Shown: piece after piece, positions 1 to 5,706 of the stretch
Position numbering within the stretch: position 1 is the first letter of the stretch
How the letters are laid out: the number at the start of each line of letters is the position of its first letter
Assembly: GCA_028875335.1 (NCBI GenBank)
Contig: JAPPEF010000237.1
Span: forward strand, 1 to 10,400
Direction of reading: 5' to 3'
Origin: Gemmatimonadota bacterium
GTDB taxonomy: Bacteria > Latescibacterota > UBA2968 > UBA8231
Length of the DNA stretch: 10,400 nucleotides
Translations under genes and position numbers: made by a program
The notes under the pieces: model-generated
The model's input: only the letters and a program-made list of their open reading frames with translations
Told to the model about the DNA's origin: nothing
The model's database searches: none

Positions 1-1
1 T

Positions 2-451
2 CTGCTCGATCACGTCGTGCTGTTCGGCCGAGTGCATCTTGAAGATGGTGTAGCCTTCTCCGGCGGCGCGCTGGATTTCGCTGGCAAAGTCCTCGGGGGC
101 CGCTGGCCGGGTCCACGCTGCCACTGGTACGCGGTCGCGGACTTTTTGACCCAACAGTTTGTACGCTGGCTCTTCGATGGCCTTGCCCATGGCGTCGTAC
201 AACGCGCCCATCAGTCCGGTGCTAAGCGCGCCAGCGACGTAATTGAACGGCGACTGGTCGATCATACCTGCGATTTGCCCTTCGGAGAGCGAGGTGTGGC
301 CGCGCTCATCGCCGTAGCCGACGACGCCGTTGTCGAGGGTTACGCGGAAGACGGTCTGGGTGTCGATGCCGGAGAAGCGAACCTCGTGGCCTTGGTAGCG
401 GTCGCAGAGGCGCGGGTTGAGGTGGAAGAATTCGACGCTGGTGATTTTCAT
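2..451 (-). CDS. Mandelate racemase/muconate lactonizing enzyme family protein (enolase superfamily), 3' end cut by window edge
   Basis: The first 150 residues are present; the rest lies beyond the left edge. The amino-terminal capping domain starts MKITSVEFF and is followed by a segment with G-x-x-G-x-G-DER (about 44-50). The helix GALYDAMGKAIEEPAYKLLG (82-101) is the typical end of the MR_MLE N-terminal domain. The barrel then begins with the strand VPVAAWTRP and reaches K138-M139-H140, where family members usually show the catalytic K-x-K. Enolase-superfamily enzymes abstract a proton alpha to a carboxylate, assisted by Mg2+; many are sugar-acid dehydratases or racemases. The metal ligands are not in the window, so substrate cannot be assigned. 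The ATG at 451 has a purine-rich AGAGAGA upstream. The dehydrogenase gene ends 33 bases before it on the same strand, suggesting a shared transcript for hydroxy- or sugar-acid metabolism (inference). Confidence 0.85.
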   Translation of the reverse strand, partial: MKITSVEFFHLNPRLCDRYQGHEVRFSGIDTQTVFRVTLDNGVVGYGDERGHTSLSEGQIAGMIDQSPFNYVAGALSTGLMGALYDAMGKAIEEPAYKLLGQKVRDRVPVAAWTRPAAPEDFASEIQRAAGEGYTIFKMHSAEQHDVIEQ

Positions 452-484
452 GGTGATCTCTCTACGTTGAGGGGAATGGTGGTT

Positions 485-1867
485 TCAGATGCGCAGGATT
501 TTGCCGGGGTTCATCAGGTTGTCCGGGTCGAGTGCTTTTTTGATGCGGCGCATGACCTCGACGCCTGGGCCGCACTCGGCTTCGAGCGCGTCGATCTTGC
601 CCAGGCCGATGCCGTGTTCGCCGGTGCAGGTTCCCCCGGCTTGGAGCGCCCACTCGACGATTTGCTCGCCTAGCTCCTGTACTTGTGCCAGTTCTGCGGC
701 GTTGCCCGGTTCGATGAGGCAGACGACGTGGAAGTTGCCGTCGCCGACGTGGCCGAAGAGCGGCGCGGGAAAGTCGAGATCGGCCAGCGCGGTTCTCGTC
801 TGGTGGATGCAGTGGGCGAGGGCCGTGATCGGCACGCAGACATCGGTTACATAGCCGACTGAGCCGGGGCGGAGCGCGCGCGAGGCGTAGTAGGCATCGT
901 AGCGCGCCTGCCACAAACGGTCGCGCTCGCCCTCGGCCGTGGCCCAGCGGAAAGGGCCGCCGCCTCGCCGGGCTACGTACTCGCCGGCGGTTTCAGCTTG
1001 TTCGACGACTCCTTGGTCTGTGCCGTGAAATTCAAAAAAGAGCGTCGGTGCTACCTCGTAATCGAGGCCCGCGTATTGGTTGCAGGCCTGCATTTGCACT
1101 TCGTCGAGCAATTCGAGCCGCGCGACGGGGATCCCCGCACTCAAGACGTCGATGGCCGCGGCGACGGCGGTGTCGAGGTCGGCAAAGGGGCAGACGGCTG
1201 CGGAGATGGCTGCTGGCAGTTTGGCTAGGCGCAGGGTTACTTCGGTGATAAAGGCCAGCGTGCCTTCGGTGCCGACGAGCAGGGCGGTTAGGTCGTAGCC
1301 AGCTGAGGATTTGCGCGCCCGCCCACCCGCTTCGACGATGGTGCCGTCGGCGAAAACGGCCTTGAGGCCCAAGACATTGTCGCGCATGGTGCCATAGCCG
1401 ACCGCAGCGCTGCCCGAGGCGCGGGTCGCGGCCATGCCGCCCAAGGAGGCGTCGGCACCGGGATCGACTGGAAAGTGCAGGCCGGTATCTTTTGACAGGA
1501 GGTGTTCGTTAAGCTGTTGGCGGGTGACGCCGGCTTCAACCGTGGCATCCATGTCGGCGGCACTGACGCGGAGGATGCGGTTCATGCGCGAGAGATCGAC
1601 GCACAGGCCGCCGCGCACGGCGACAATGCCGCCTTCGACGGCCGTACCGGTGCCAAAGGGCACGATTGGCACTTGGTGCGCGGTGCAGATCCGGGTGATC
1701 TGGGCTACTTCTTCGACGCTTGCGGGAAAGGCTACGGCCTGCGGCGGTTGCGGGGTATGGTACGAGGCGTCGGCGGCGTGGGCATGGCGGACCTCAGAGG
1801 TCGCATTCAGACGCGGACCGAGGAGAGCGGCCAGTGCCGACAGGGCTTGGGGGTCTATGGGATTCAT
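485..1867 (-). CDS. FAD-linked D-lactate/glycolate-type dehydrogenase (GlcD/LDHD family)
   Basis: A full-length 460-residue flavoprotein of the FAD_binding_4 plus FAD-oxidase_C type, normal for the family. FAD-binding features are PFGTGTAVEGG (70-80) and PGADASLGGMAATRASG (136-152). The carboxy-terminal domain has D342 with the nearby CVP, HVGDGNFH (373-380), whose histidines and aspartate belong to the metal/substrate site in D-2-hydroxyacid dehydrogenases, and GGTCTGEHGIGLGK (411-424). It ends LDPDNLMNPGKIL, the usual family ending. The last motifs look closer to cytochrome-type D-lactate dehydrogenase (LDHD/Dld1) than to a simple oxidase, so oxidation of D-lactate or a related D-2-hydroxy acid, with electrons passed to the respiratory chain, is the likely role. 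Glycolate oxidase subunit GlcD is the alternative, but no GlcE or GlcF is next to it. No Shine-Dalgarno sequence precedes the ATG. The gene heads a two-gene unit with the enolase-family gene. Confidence 0.92.
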   Translation of the reverse strand: MNPIDPQALSALAALLGPRLNATSEVRHAHAADASYHTPQPPQAVAFPASVEEVAQITRICTAHQVPIVPFGTGTAVEGGIVAVRGGLCVDLSRMNRILRVSAADMDATVEAGVTRQQLNEHLLSKDTGLHFPVDPGADASLGGMAATRASGSAAVGYGTMRDNVLGLKAVFADGTIVEAGGRARKSSAGYDLTALLVGTEGTLAFITEVTLRLAKLPAAISAAVCPFADLDTAVAAAIDVLSAGIPVARLELLDEVQMQACNQYAGLDYEVAPTLFFEFHGTDQGVVEQAETAGEYVARRGGGPFRWATAEGERDRLWQARYDAYYASRALRPGSVGYVTDVCVPITALAHCIHQTRTALADLDFPAPLFGHVGDGNFHVVCLIEPGNAAELAQVQELGEQIVEWALQAGGTCTGEHGIGLGKIDALEAECGPGVEVMRRIKKALDPDNLMNPGKILRI

Positions 1868-1875
1868 GGCCGGGT

Positions 1876-1904
1876 AATATGCCCAACGGCTGGAGGGCCG
1901 TCAA
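1876..1904 (-). promoter_or_regulatory. Candidate sigma70-type promoter for the FAD dehydrogenase gene
   Basis: Reading the minus strand, TTGACG (1904-1899) is followed after exactly 17 bases by CATATT (1881-1876). These match the -35 consensus at 5 of 6 and the -10 consensus at 4 of 6 positions. The predicted start of transcription, about 7 bases beyond, falls at 1868-1869, directly against the ATG at 1867. That would give a leaderless or nearly leaderless mRNA, in keeping with the absence of a ribosome binding site. This is a pattern match only. Confidence 0.42.
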
Positions 1905-1934
1905 AAAAGTCGATCATTGATACTCAGGCGAGTA

Positions 1935-1944
1935 CGGCGCGCCG
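1935..1944. repeat. 10-base palindrome in the divergent dehydrogenase/cupin region
   Basis: CGGCGCGCCG is a perfect palindrome near the middle of the 180-base region separating the minus-strand dehydrogenase from the plus-strand cupin. Its position between two divergent genes would suit an operator. Palindromes this short occur by chance in GC-rich DNA, so the assignment is weak. Otherwise this region (1868-2047) shows no gene; I found no convincing plus-strand -35/-10 pair for the cupin. Confidence 0.2.
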
Positions 1945-2047
1945 ATTATAGAGCAGAGGAAAAGCTCCCGATCAGAGGTGTCTTCTGGACGGCTCGCTGC
2001 CTTTTTCGCATTATCGTTTTCCACCTTTAACCGGAGCCTAAACAGAC

Positions 2048-2422
2048 ATGTCGAACCCCCTTCTCAGCGCCGCCGAGAGCCGCCAGAACCGCGTAGACGA
2101 ATCGTGGGGACATCTGACTTGGTTGGCGGGCCGTCCACAGGGCAATGTCGAGGGTCTCACGTTGGGCCGCGTCGTCCTCAAAGCTGGCCAAGCCAACCCG
2201 CGCCACTCCCACCCCAATTGCGAAGAAGTGCTCTATTTACTCGCCGGCCGCGTAGAGCACAGCTTGGGTGACGAGTCTTTTACGCTGGAAACCGGCGATA
2301 CGCTCGCCATCCCGGCCGGCGTCTTCCACAACGGAATTAGCCTCGGCCCCGAAGACGCGGATATGATCGTGGCCTACTCGGAAGGCGACCGCCAATTCGT
2401 GTTAGAAGAGGACCGCTCGTAA
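2048..2422 (+). CDS. Single-domain cupin protein
   Basis: A 124-residue small cupin. Motif 1 is G47 followed by H53-S-H55, four residues, E60 and, six residues on, G67. Motif 2 is G83, then P89-A-G91 and H94. The metal-binding set of three histidines and one glutamate (H53, H55, E60, H94) is therefore complete, so a divalent-metal site is likely. Small cupins of this type include sugar-binding, isomerase and dioxygenase-like proteins as well as regulators, and the sequence does not tell which. GGAG at 2033-2036 precedes the ATG by 11 bases, a slightly long but acceptable spacing. The acetyltransferase gene follows 116 bases downstream on the same strand and may be co-transcribed. The dehydrogenase gene is divergent. 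Confidence 0.88.
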   Translation: MSNPLLSAAESRQNRVDESWGHLTWLAGRPQGNVEGLTLGRVVLKAGQANPRHSHPNCEEVLYLLAGRVEHSLGDESFTLETGDTLAIPAGVFHNGISLGPEDADMIVAYSEGDRQFVLEEDRS

Positions 2423-2442
2423 CTCGCAACGGCTACCAACAC

Positions 2443-2526
2443 ATGGTGCCCGAATACTACGTCGGCCGCCTGCGTGTTCAACTGCAAGAACTGGGGCTGA
2501 CCAAGATACGTCTGGACAAAGCCTAA
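2443..2526 (+). CDS. Possible 27-residue orphan ORF or leader peptide ahead of the acetyltransferase gene
   Basis: An ATG-to-TAA reading frame in the gap between cupin and acetyltransferase encodes a short peptide beginning MVPEYYVGRLR with an amphipathic, leucine- and charge-patterned tail. It stays open upstream through seven more codons into the cupin end, so it could be the remnant of a decayed gene's carboxy terminus rather than a working ORF. No clear Shine-Dalgarno sequence precedes its ATG. It is in the same frame as the acetyltransferase gene and stops 12 bases before that gene's ATG, close enough for re-initiation. I do not recognise the peptide. Confidence 0.22.
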   Translation: MVPEYYVGRLRVQLQELGLTKIRLDKA

Positions 2527-2538
2527 CAGCGCATTGCG

Positions 2539-3264
2539 ATGGATGCCTACACCCAAGCCGACCTACAGAGTCATTTAGAAGCCCTCGGCGTCGAAGCGGG
2601 GGATATGCTCTTTATCCATTCCTCGTTCAAAAGCCTGGGGCCTGTCGCCGGTGGAGCGCAGACTGTGGTCGATGCGCTCCAGGCAGCAGTCGGCCCCGAC
2701 GGGCTTATCTTGATGCCCTCGTTCCACCTGATAGAGCGGAGTGAACGAGCGCTCCGTTGGGACTGGGCGGCTACTCCTTCCACCGTGGGGTGGCTGACCG
2801 AGTTCTTTCGCTGCTTACCCGATACTTACCGTTCGGACCACTACTCGCACTCGGTAGCGGCCCTAGGGCGAGGTGCGGCGGATTTTGTCGCAGATCACTT
2901 ACGCCAAGAAGGCCATACGTCGCCTTGGGATCTGGCTCCTTGGGGGCGGACTTATGGCACCCACTCGCCCATGTTCCGCGCCTATCGACGCGGCGGCAAA
3001 ATTCTCATGCTGGGCGTCGATTATCAGACTTCTACCTACATCCATCTGGTCGAAGTGCTCTACTGGCATCACTTGCGACGAACCGATCCCCAAGCCGCTT
3101 ATCCTGCCCTAGACCGACCGCGTCTGGGGGACTTTTGGGATGCTACTGGTCCGCTGACACGGGGCCTCGTCGGCGCATCCTCGTGCCGGCTTTTTGCCAT
3201 AGATACGTATGTCGATACTCTGCTGGCCGAAGTCGTGGCAAACCCCGAGCGCTATTTGGCCTGA
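2539..3264 (+). CDS. Aminoglycoside N(3)-acetyltransferase family protein (AAC(3)/YokD-like)
   Basis: A 241-residue member of the Antibiotic_NAT family. HSSFKSLG (27-34), the GPDGLILMPSFH strand (52-63), the SDHYSHSVAALG segment (99-110) and THSPMFRAYRRGGKILMLG (141-159), followed by the H169-x-x-E172 pair, are the successive hallmarks of AAC(3) enzymes. These transfer acetyl from acetyl-CoA to the 3-amino group of 2-deoxystreptamine aminoglycosides. It is somewhat shorter than the usual 260-280 residues. Chromosomal relatives such as YokD, FrbF-like and biosynthetic acyltransferases act on other amines, so drug resistance should not be assumed. No ribosome binding site is visible before the ATG, and an in-frame TAA at 2524-2526 rules out a longer start. 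The gene converges on the minus-strand PhyH gene with only 15 bases between the stop codons. Confidence 0.9.
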   Translation: MDAYTQADLQSHLEALGVEAGDMLFIHSSFKSLGPVAGGAQTVVDALQAAVGPDGLILMPSFHLIERSERALRWDWAATPSTVGWLTEFFRCLPDTYRSDHYSHSVAALGRGAADFVADHLRQEGHTSPWDLAPWGRTYGTHSPMFRAYRRGGKILMLGVDYQTSTYIHLVEVLYWHHLRRTDPQAAYPALDRPRLGDFWDATGPLTRGLVGASSCRLFAIDTYVDTLLAEVVANPERYLA

Positions 3265-3279
3265 CTCTAATCGTCGCGA

Positions 3280-4071
3280 TCAGACTCGCATCCGCAGCAT
3301 GGGGCAGCCAAAAGACACTTCGAGGAATTCTCCGGTGTGCGCCGAGCGCGTGCCAGGGGGCATGAAGTGGATGACAAAGGCGCGGCGCTGGCGATCAGTT
3401 TGGTTCGGTGGGGTGTAGTGGAGGGTTTGGCAGTGGTGGAAGAGCGCGCCGCCCGCGGGCAGGTCTATGACGGCGGATTGGGTTGCATCGACTTGGTCGC
3501 CGTAGTCGAGCAAGGCACTGGTCTGCTCCGAGCGCTCGTGTCCGACGGGCAGCAGGTGCGATTCGGGCAGCAGGTGCATGGCACCGTTGGTCACATCGAC
3601 ATCGTCGAGCGTCATCCAGCAGCTAACCAAGTTGGCTGGCATACATTTCCAGTAGGCGTTGTCTTGGTGCCAAAAGACAGGGCCGCCGTGGTGGGCGGGT
3701 TTGAAGAGGGCTTGGTCGTGAAAGAGCTGGATATTGGGGCCGATGAGGTCTTCGGCAATGTCGAGGATGCGGGTGTCGTAGAGCAGTTGCCGGAAGAGGA
3801 TGCTGCGCTCGCACATTTGCATGATCTGCAACATCTGCTCGTCGGCGTTGTTCTTTTCGTCGAGATCGTCGGTGTCGCTGATGGACAGGTTGCGGAAGCG
3901 TCCGTTCTGGCGCGCCTCGGCAAAGAGCCGGTCGTATTCATCGCGTAGCACGGCGACGAGGTCATCGTCGAGCAGCTTGCCGATGATGATGAAGCCGCGG
4001 CGGCGGAATAGGTCAATCTGGTCTTGGTCGAGTGCTTTGTGGAGTTGGGTATCGGGTGGGGCTGTGGTCAT
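3280..4071 (-). CDS. Phytanoyl-CoA dioxygenase (PhyH) family Fe(II)/2-oxoglutarate oxygenase, copy 1
   Basis: A 263-residue complete PhyH-family protein. The iron facial triad is H135-x-D137 in the FWHQDNAYW segment plus H218 in the TLHYTPPN segment, with R229/R230 placed to bind the 2-oxoglutarate carboxylate. The MHLLPESH strand (165-172) precedes the distal histidine as expected. Family members hydroxylate unactivated C-H bonds using O2 and 2-oxoglutarate, giving succinate and CO2; substrates range from phytanoyl-CoA and ectoine to natural-product scaffolds. The start is well supported by AGGAGG at 4083-4078, six bases before the ATG. It is the third gene of the unit amidohydrolase-Rieske-PhyH, 82 bases after the Rieske stop. 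An oxidative step in that pathway is likely, but the substrate is unknown. Confidence 0.93.
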   Translation of the reverse strand: MTTAPPDTQLHKALDQDQIDLFRRRGFIIIGKLLDDDLVAVLRDEYDRLFAEARQNGRFRNLSISDTDDLDEKNNADEQMLQIMQMCERSILFRQLLYDTRILDIAEDLIGPNIQLFHDQALFKPAHHGGPVFWHQDNAYWKCMPANLVSCWMTLDDVDVTNGAMHLLPESHLLPVGHERSEQTSALLDYGDQVDATQSAVIDLPAGGALFHHCQTLHYTPPNQTDRQRRAFVIHFMPPGTRSAHTGEFLEVSFGCPMLRMRV

Positions 4072-4077
4072 CTATAT

Positions 4078-4083
4078 CCTCCT
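4078..4083 (-). promoter_or_regulatory. Strong ribosome binding site for PhyH copy 1
   Basis: The minus strand carries a perfect AGGAGG six bases ahead of the ATG at 4071. It fixes the start of the PhyH gene and is the best anti-16S match in the window, implying efficient independent translation within the operon. Confidence 0.85.
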
Positions 4084-4153
4084 AGTGAGGCGTGCAAATT
4101 AACAAGGGCAGCGACTGATTACAACCGGCTAATGGGCCGTCCCGCAACCAGCA

Positions 4154-4513
4154 TCACTCCACATACACGACCACTTCCTCTCCTTCGCGCTCTGCCTCGT
4201 ACGTCTTCACCCGCATAGTCTCGTCGTACAGCGCCTGCCCAGTGGCCAAGTCGAATTCCCACTGGTGCCAGGGGCACTTGAGCACCAAGCCCTCTTGCTG
4301 ATAGTCGATCTGGTACACGCCCGGCGATACGACCAAGGGCCGCAATCGGCCCCGGCACAAGGGACCGTTTTTGTGCGGACAGCTATTGCGCAGGGCGTAG
4401 TAGCACCCCCTGATGTTGAAGACGCCGATTTCTCTGTTGCCCACGCTGACGATCTTGCGCGCTCCAGTGGGCAGTTCCTCGGCCCGGGCGACCACGTAGC
4501 GCTTAGAAGCCAT
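4154..4513 (-). CDS. Rieske [2Fe-2S] ferredoxin
   Basis: A 119-residue single-domain Rieske protein. C45-P-H47 and C80-P-W-H83 form the two cluster-binding loops, with the typical NSCPHKNGPL and KCPWHQWEFDLATG contexts. There is no signal peptide or membrane segment, so it is a soluble cytoplasmic electron carrier, or a component like the ferredoxins of aromatic-ring dioxygenases, rather than a bc1-complex subunit. The frame extends upstream to 4636, but that extension lies inside the amidohydrolase gene in another frame. The chosen ATG at 4513 begins a normal Rieske N terminus. The ATG overlaps the amidohydrolase stop codon region by 11 bases, a layout typical of translational coupling. No ferredoxin reductase or oxygenase alpha subunit is nearby, so its partner may be encoded elsewhere or may be one of its operon neighbours. 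Confidence 0.93.
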   Translation of the reverse strand: MASKRYVVARAEELPTGARKIVSVGNREIGVFNIRGCYYALRNSCPHKNGPLCRGRLRPLVVSPGVYQIDYQQEGLVLKCPWHQWEFDLATGQALYDETMRVKTYEAEREGEEVVVYVE

Positions 4514-5606
4514 AGAGTTCCGCGGCGTTTTGCGCCATGATGCGGTGGCGATAGTCCGCGTCAAAATCGGCGAGGAAACCCGTTGGCTCGTCCCAGTCCC
4601 AATGCGGATAGTCGCTGGCGAAGACCAGGACCTCATCGGCGTGGAGCCACTCCAAAAAGCGCTTCATATCGTCGCGCGTGGGTGGCTGGATCATGGGCTG
4701 GGTGCCAAAGCGAATGTGCTGCCGCAAGTACTCGCTGGGCAGGCGCTTGACCCACGGCGTATAATCGCGCAGGCCCTTCCAATCGGAATCCATGTGCCAC
4801 ATCAACCCCGGGACCCAAAACACGTCATGCTCGACAAAGAGGACGCGAAAATCGGGGAATTTTTCAAAGACGCCCTCGCAGATAAAACTGACTGTATGCG
4901 CCATGGCGATCTGCGGCCGGGCCATGCGCATTTCCAGATAGTGAGAGGGGTATCCCGCGGCCGTGGGCGGCGCGGCAATACCGGCACCCTCGGCCCCGAA
5001 GTGGATGCTCAGCGGCAGACTGTGGCGTTGGCATGCCTCGTAGATGGGGTGGTAAAAGCGGTGGCCAAAAGGCTGGCGCGAGCCAGCCGGCATCATCACT
5101 TGGACGCACTCGGGCCTGGGGCCTAGGCGGTCTATTTCCGCCACGGCTAGCTGCGGGTCTTGGGGGGCGATGTGGATGGAGGATCTAAAGCGCGAGTCCG
5201 CGCCCACCCAATGCTCTAGGGTCCAATCGTTGAAGGCCCGGCAATAGGCCGCCGCATAATCGCAATCCGAATGCACGGCCGCGCTGTACGGCCCGCCCGT
5301 CAACACGGCCACGTCGATATCGTACTCGTCGAGATGCCTTTGGCGCGCTACTTCGACATTGGCCGCTGGATTGGTTTTTTGGTCCTCCCACAATTCTTGG
5401 CGGTTGCCGTGTTTGGGCATATTGGTATGGCCCAACTGCGGCATCATGGAACCGAAGTCCTCAATGCGCTCGACATAGTGGCGCGGCAAGTAGGGAAAGA
5501 GGGCTTTTTCATTGGGCAGGGTGTGATGTACGTCGCAGTCGATGAGGCGGAATTGGGTAGCTGTGTGGCCGTTTGTGGATGGGACGGGGCTAGCACTGGT
5601 AGGCAT
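4503..5606 (-). CDS. Amidohydrolase family 2 protein (metal-dependent TIM-barrel hydrolase/decarboxylase)
   Basis: A 367-residue Amidohydro_2 protein. The first strand gives D25-V-H27 (in IDCDVHH), then H202 after LPLSIHF, the VEHDVFWVPGLMWHMD segment (258-273), and the FASDYPHWDWDEP segment with D332 and H335. These are the landmarks of the family that contains ACMSD, gamma-resorcylate decarboxylase and 2-pyrone-4,6-dicarboxylate hydrolase-like enzymes. The first motif is D-x-H rather than H-x-H, seen in many members. The close pairing with a Rieske ferredoxin and a PhyH dioxygenase suggests a catabolic pathway, perhaps for an aromatic or cyclic carboxylate (inference). GGAGA lies six bases before the ATG at 5606. 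The gene heads the three-gene unit, 100 bases downstream of the metallophosphoesterase gene. Confidence 0.9.
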   Translation of the reverse strand: MPTSASPVPSTNGHTATQFRLIDCDVHHTLPNEKALFPYLPRHYVERIEDFGSMMPQLGHTNMPKHGNRQELWEDQKTNPAANVEVARQRHLDEYDIDVAVLTGGPYSAAVHSDCDYAAAYCRAFNDWTLEHWVGADSRFRSSIHIAPQDPQLAVAEIDRLGPRPECVQVMMPAGSRQPFGHRFYHPIYEACQRHSLPLSIHFGAEGAGIAAPPTAAGYPSHYLEMRMARPQIAMAHTVSFICEGVFEKFPDFRVLFVEHDVFWVPGLMWHMDSDWKGLRDYTPWVKRLPSEYLRQHIRFGTQPMIQPPTRDDMKRFLEWLHADEVLVFASDYPHWDWDEPTGFLADFDADYRHRIMAQNAAELYGF

Positions 5607-5612
5607 GGATCA

Positions 5613-5617
5613 TCTCC
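5613..5617 (-). promoter_or_regulatory. Ribosome binding site of the amidohydrolase gene
   Basis: GGAGA on the minus strand sits six bases before the ATG at 5606. Another ATG overlaps it at 5613-5611 but is in a different frame, so this site supports the chosen start. Confidence 0.65.
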
Positions 5618-5641
5618 AAGGATGGGCGCGGATGCATAGTG

Positions 5642-5672
5642 TACATAAGAAGCGTCATCCGTAGTGTGTCAA
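5642..5672 (-). promoter_or_regulatory. Candidate promoter of the amidohydrolase-Rieske-PhyH unit
   Basis: On the minus strand a perfect -35 hexamer TTGACA (5672-5667) is followed by a weak -10 candidate, TATGTA at 19 bases (5647-5642). A better hexamer, TACACT (5643-5638), would be 23 bases away, which is too far. The perfect -35 with poor -10 would fit an activator-dependent promoter, but this is only a pattern reading. Confidence 0.32.
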
Positions 5673-5675
5673 GGG

Positions 5676-5685
5676 GATAATTATC
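5676..5685. promoter_or_regulatory. Operator-like palindrome just upstream of the amidohydrolase -35 element
   Basis: GATAATTATC is a perfect 10-base AT-rich palindrome ending three bases before the TTGACA at 5672. Its placement is what one expects of an activator or repressor site for the catabolic unit. No regulator gene is present in the window, and a palindrome of this length can arise by chance. Confidence 0.25.
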
Positions 5686-5706
5686 GTCGGAAGGTTAAAA
5701 GCGGTT

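Noticed and set aside
17..673. Long plus-strand open frame across the left edge region
   Set aside because: It is antisense to the enolase-family gene and the end of the dehydrogenase gene, both of which have clear family motifs; its translation has no recognisable motif.
2539..3264. Reading AAC(3) and APH(6) homologues as acquired clinical resistance genes
   Set aside because: No mobile-element, integron or repeat boundary is visible, and both families have many chromosomal members with other or unknown roles.
3337..3948. 203-codon plus-strand frame
   Set aside because: It lies entirely antisense to PhyH copy 1, whose iron ligands and strong ribosome binding site are clear.
4514..4636. 41-residue N-terminal extension of the Rieske protein
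   Set aside because: It lies in the amidohydrolase coding sequence in another frame and has no Rieske-like character; the ATG at 4513 gives a normal start.
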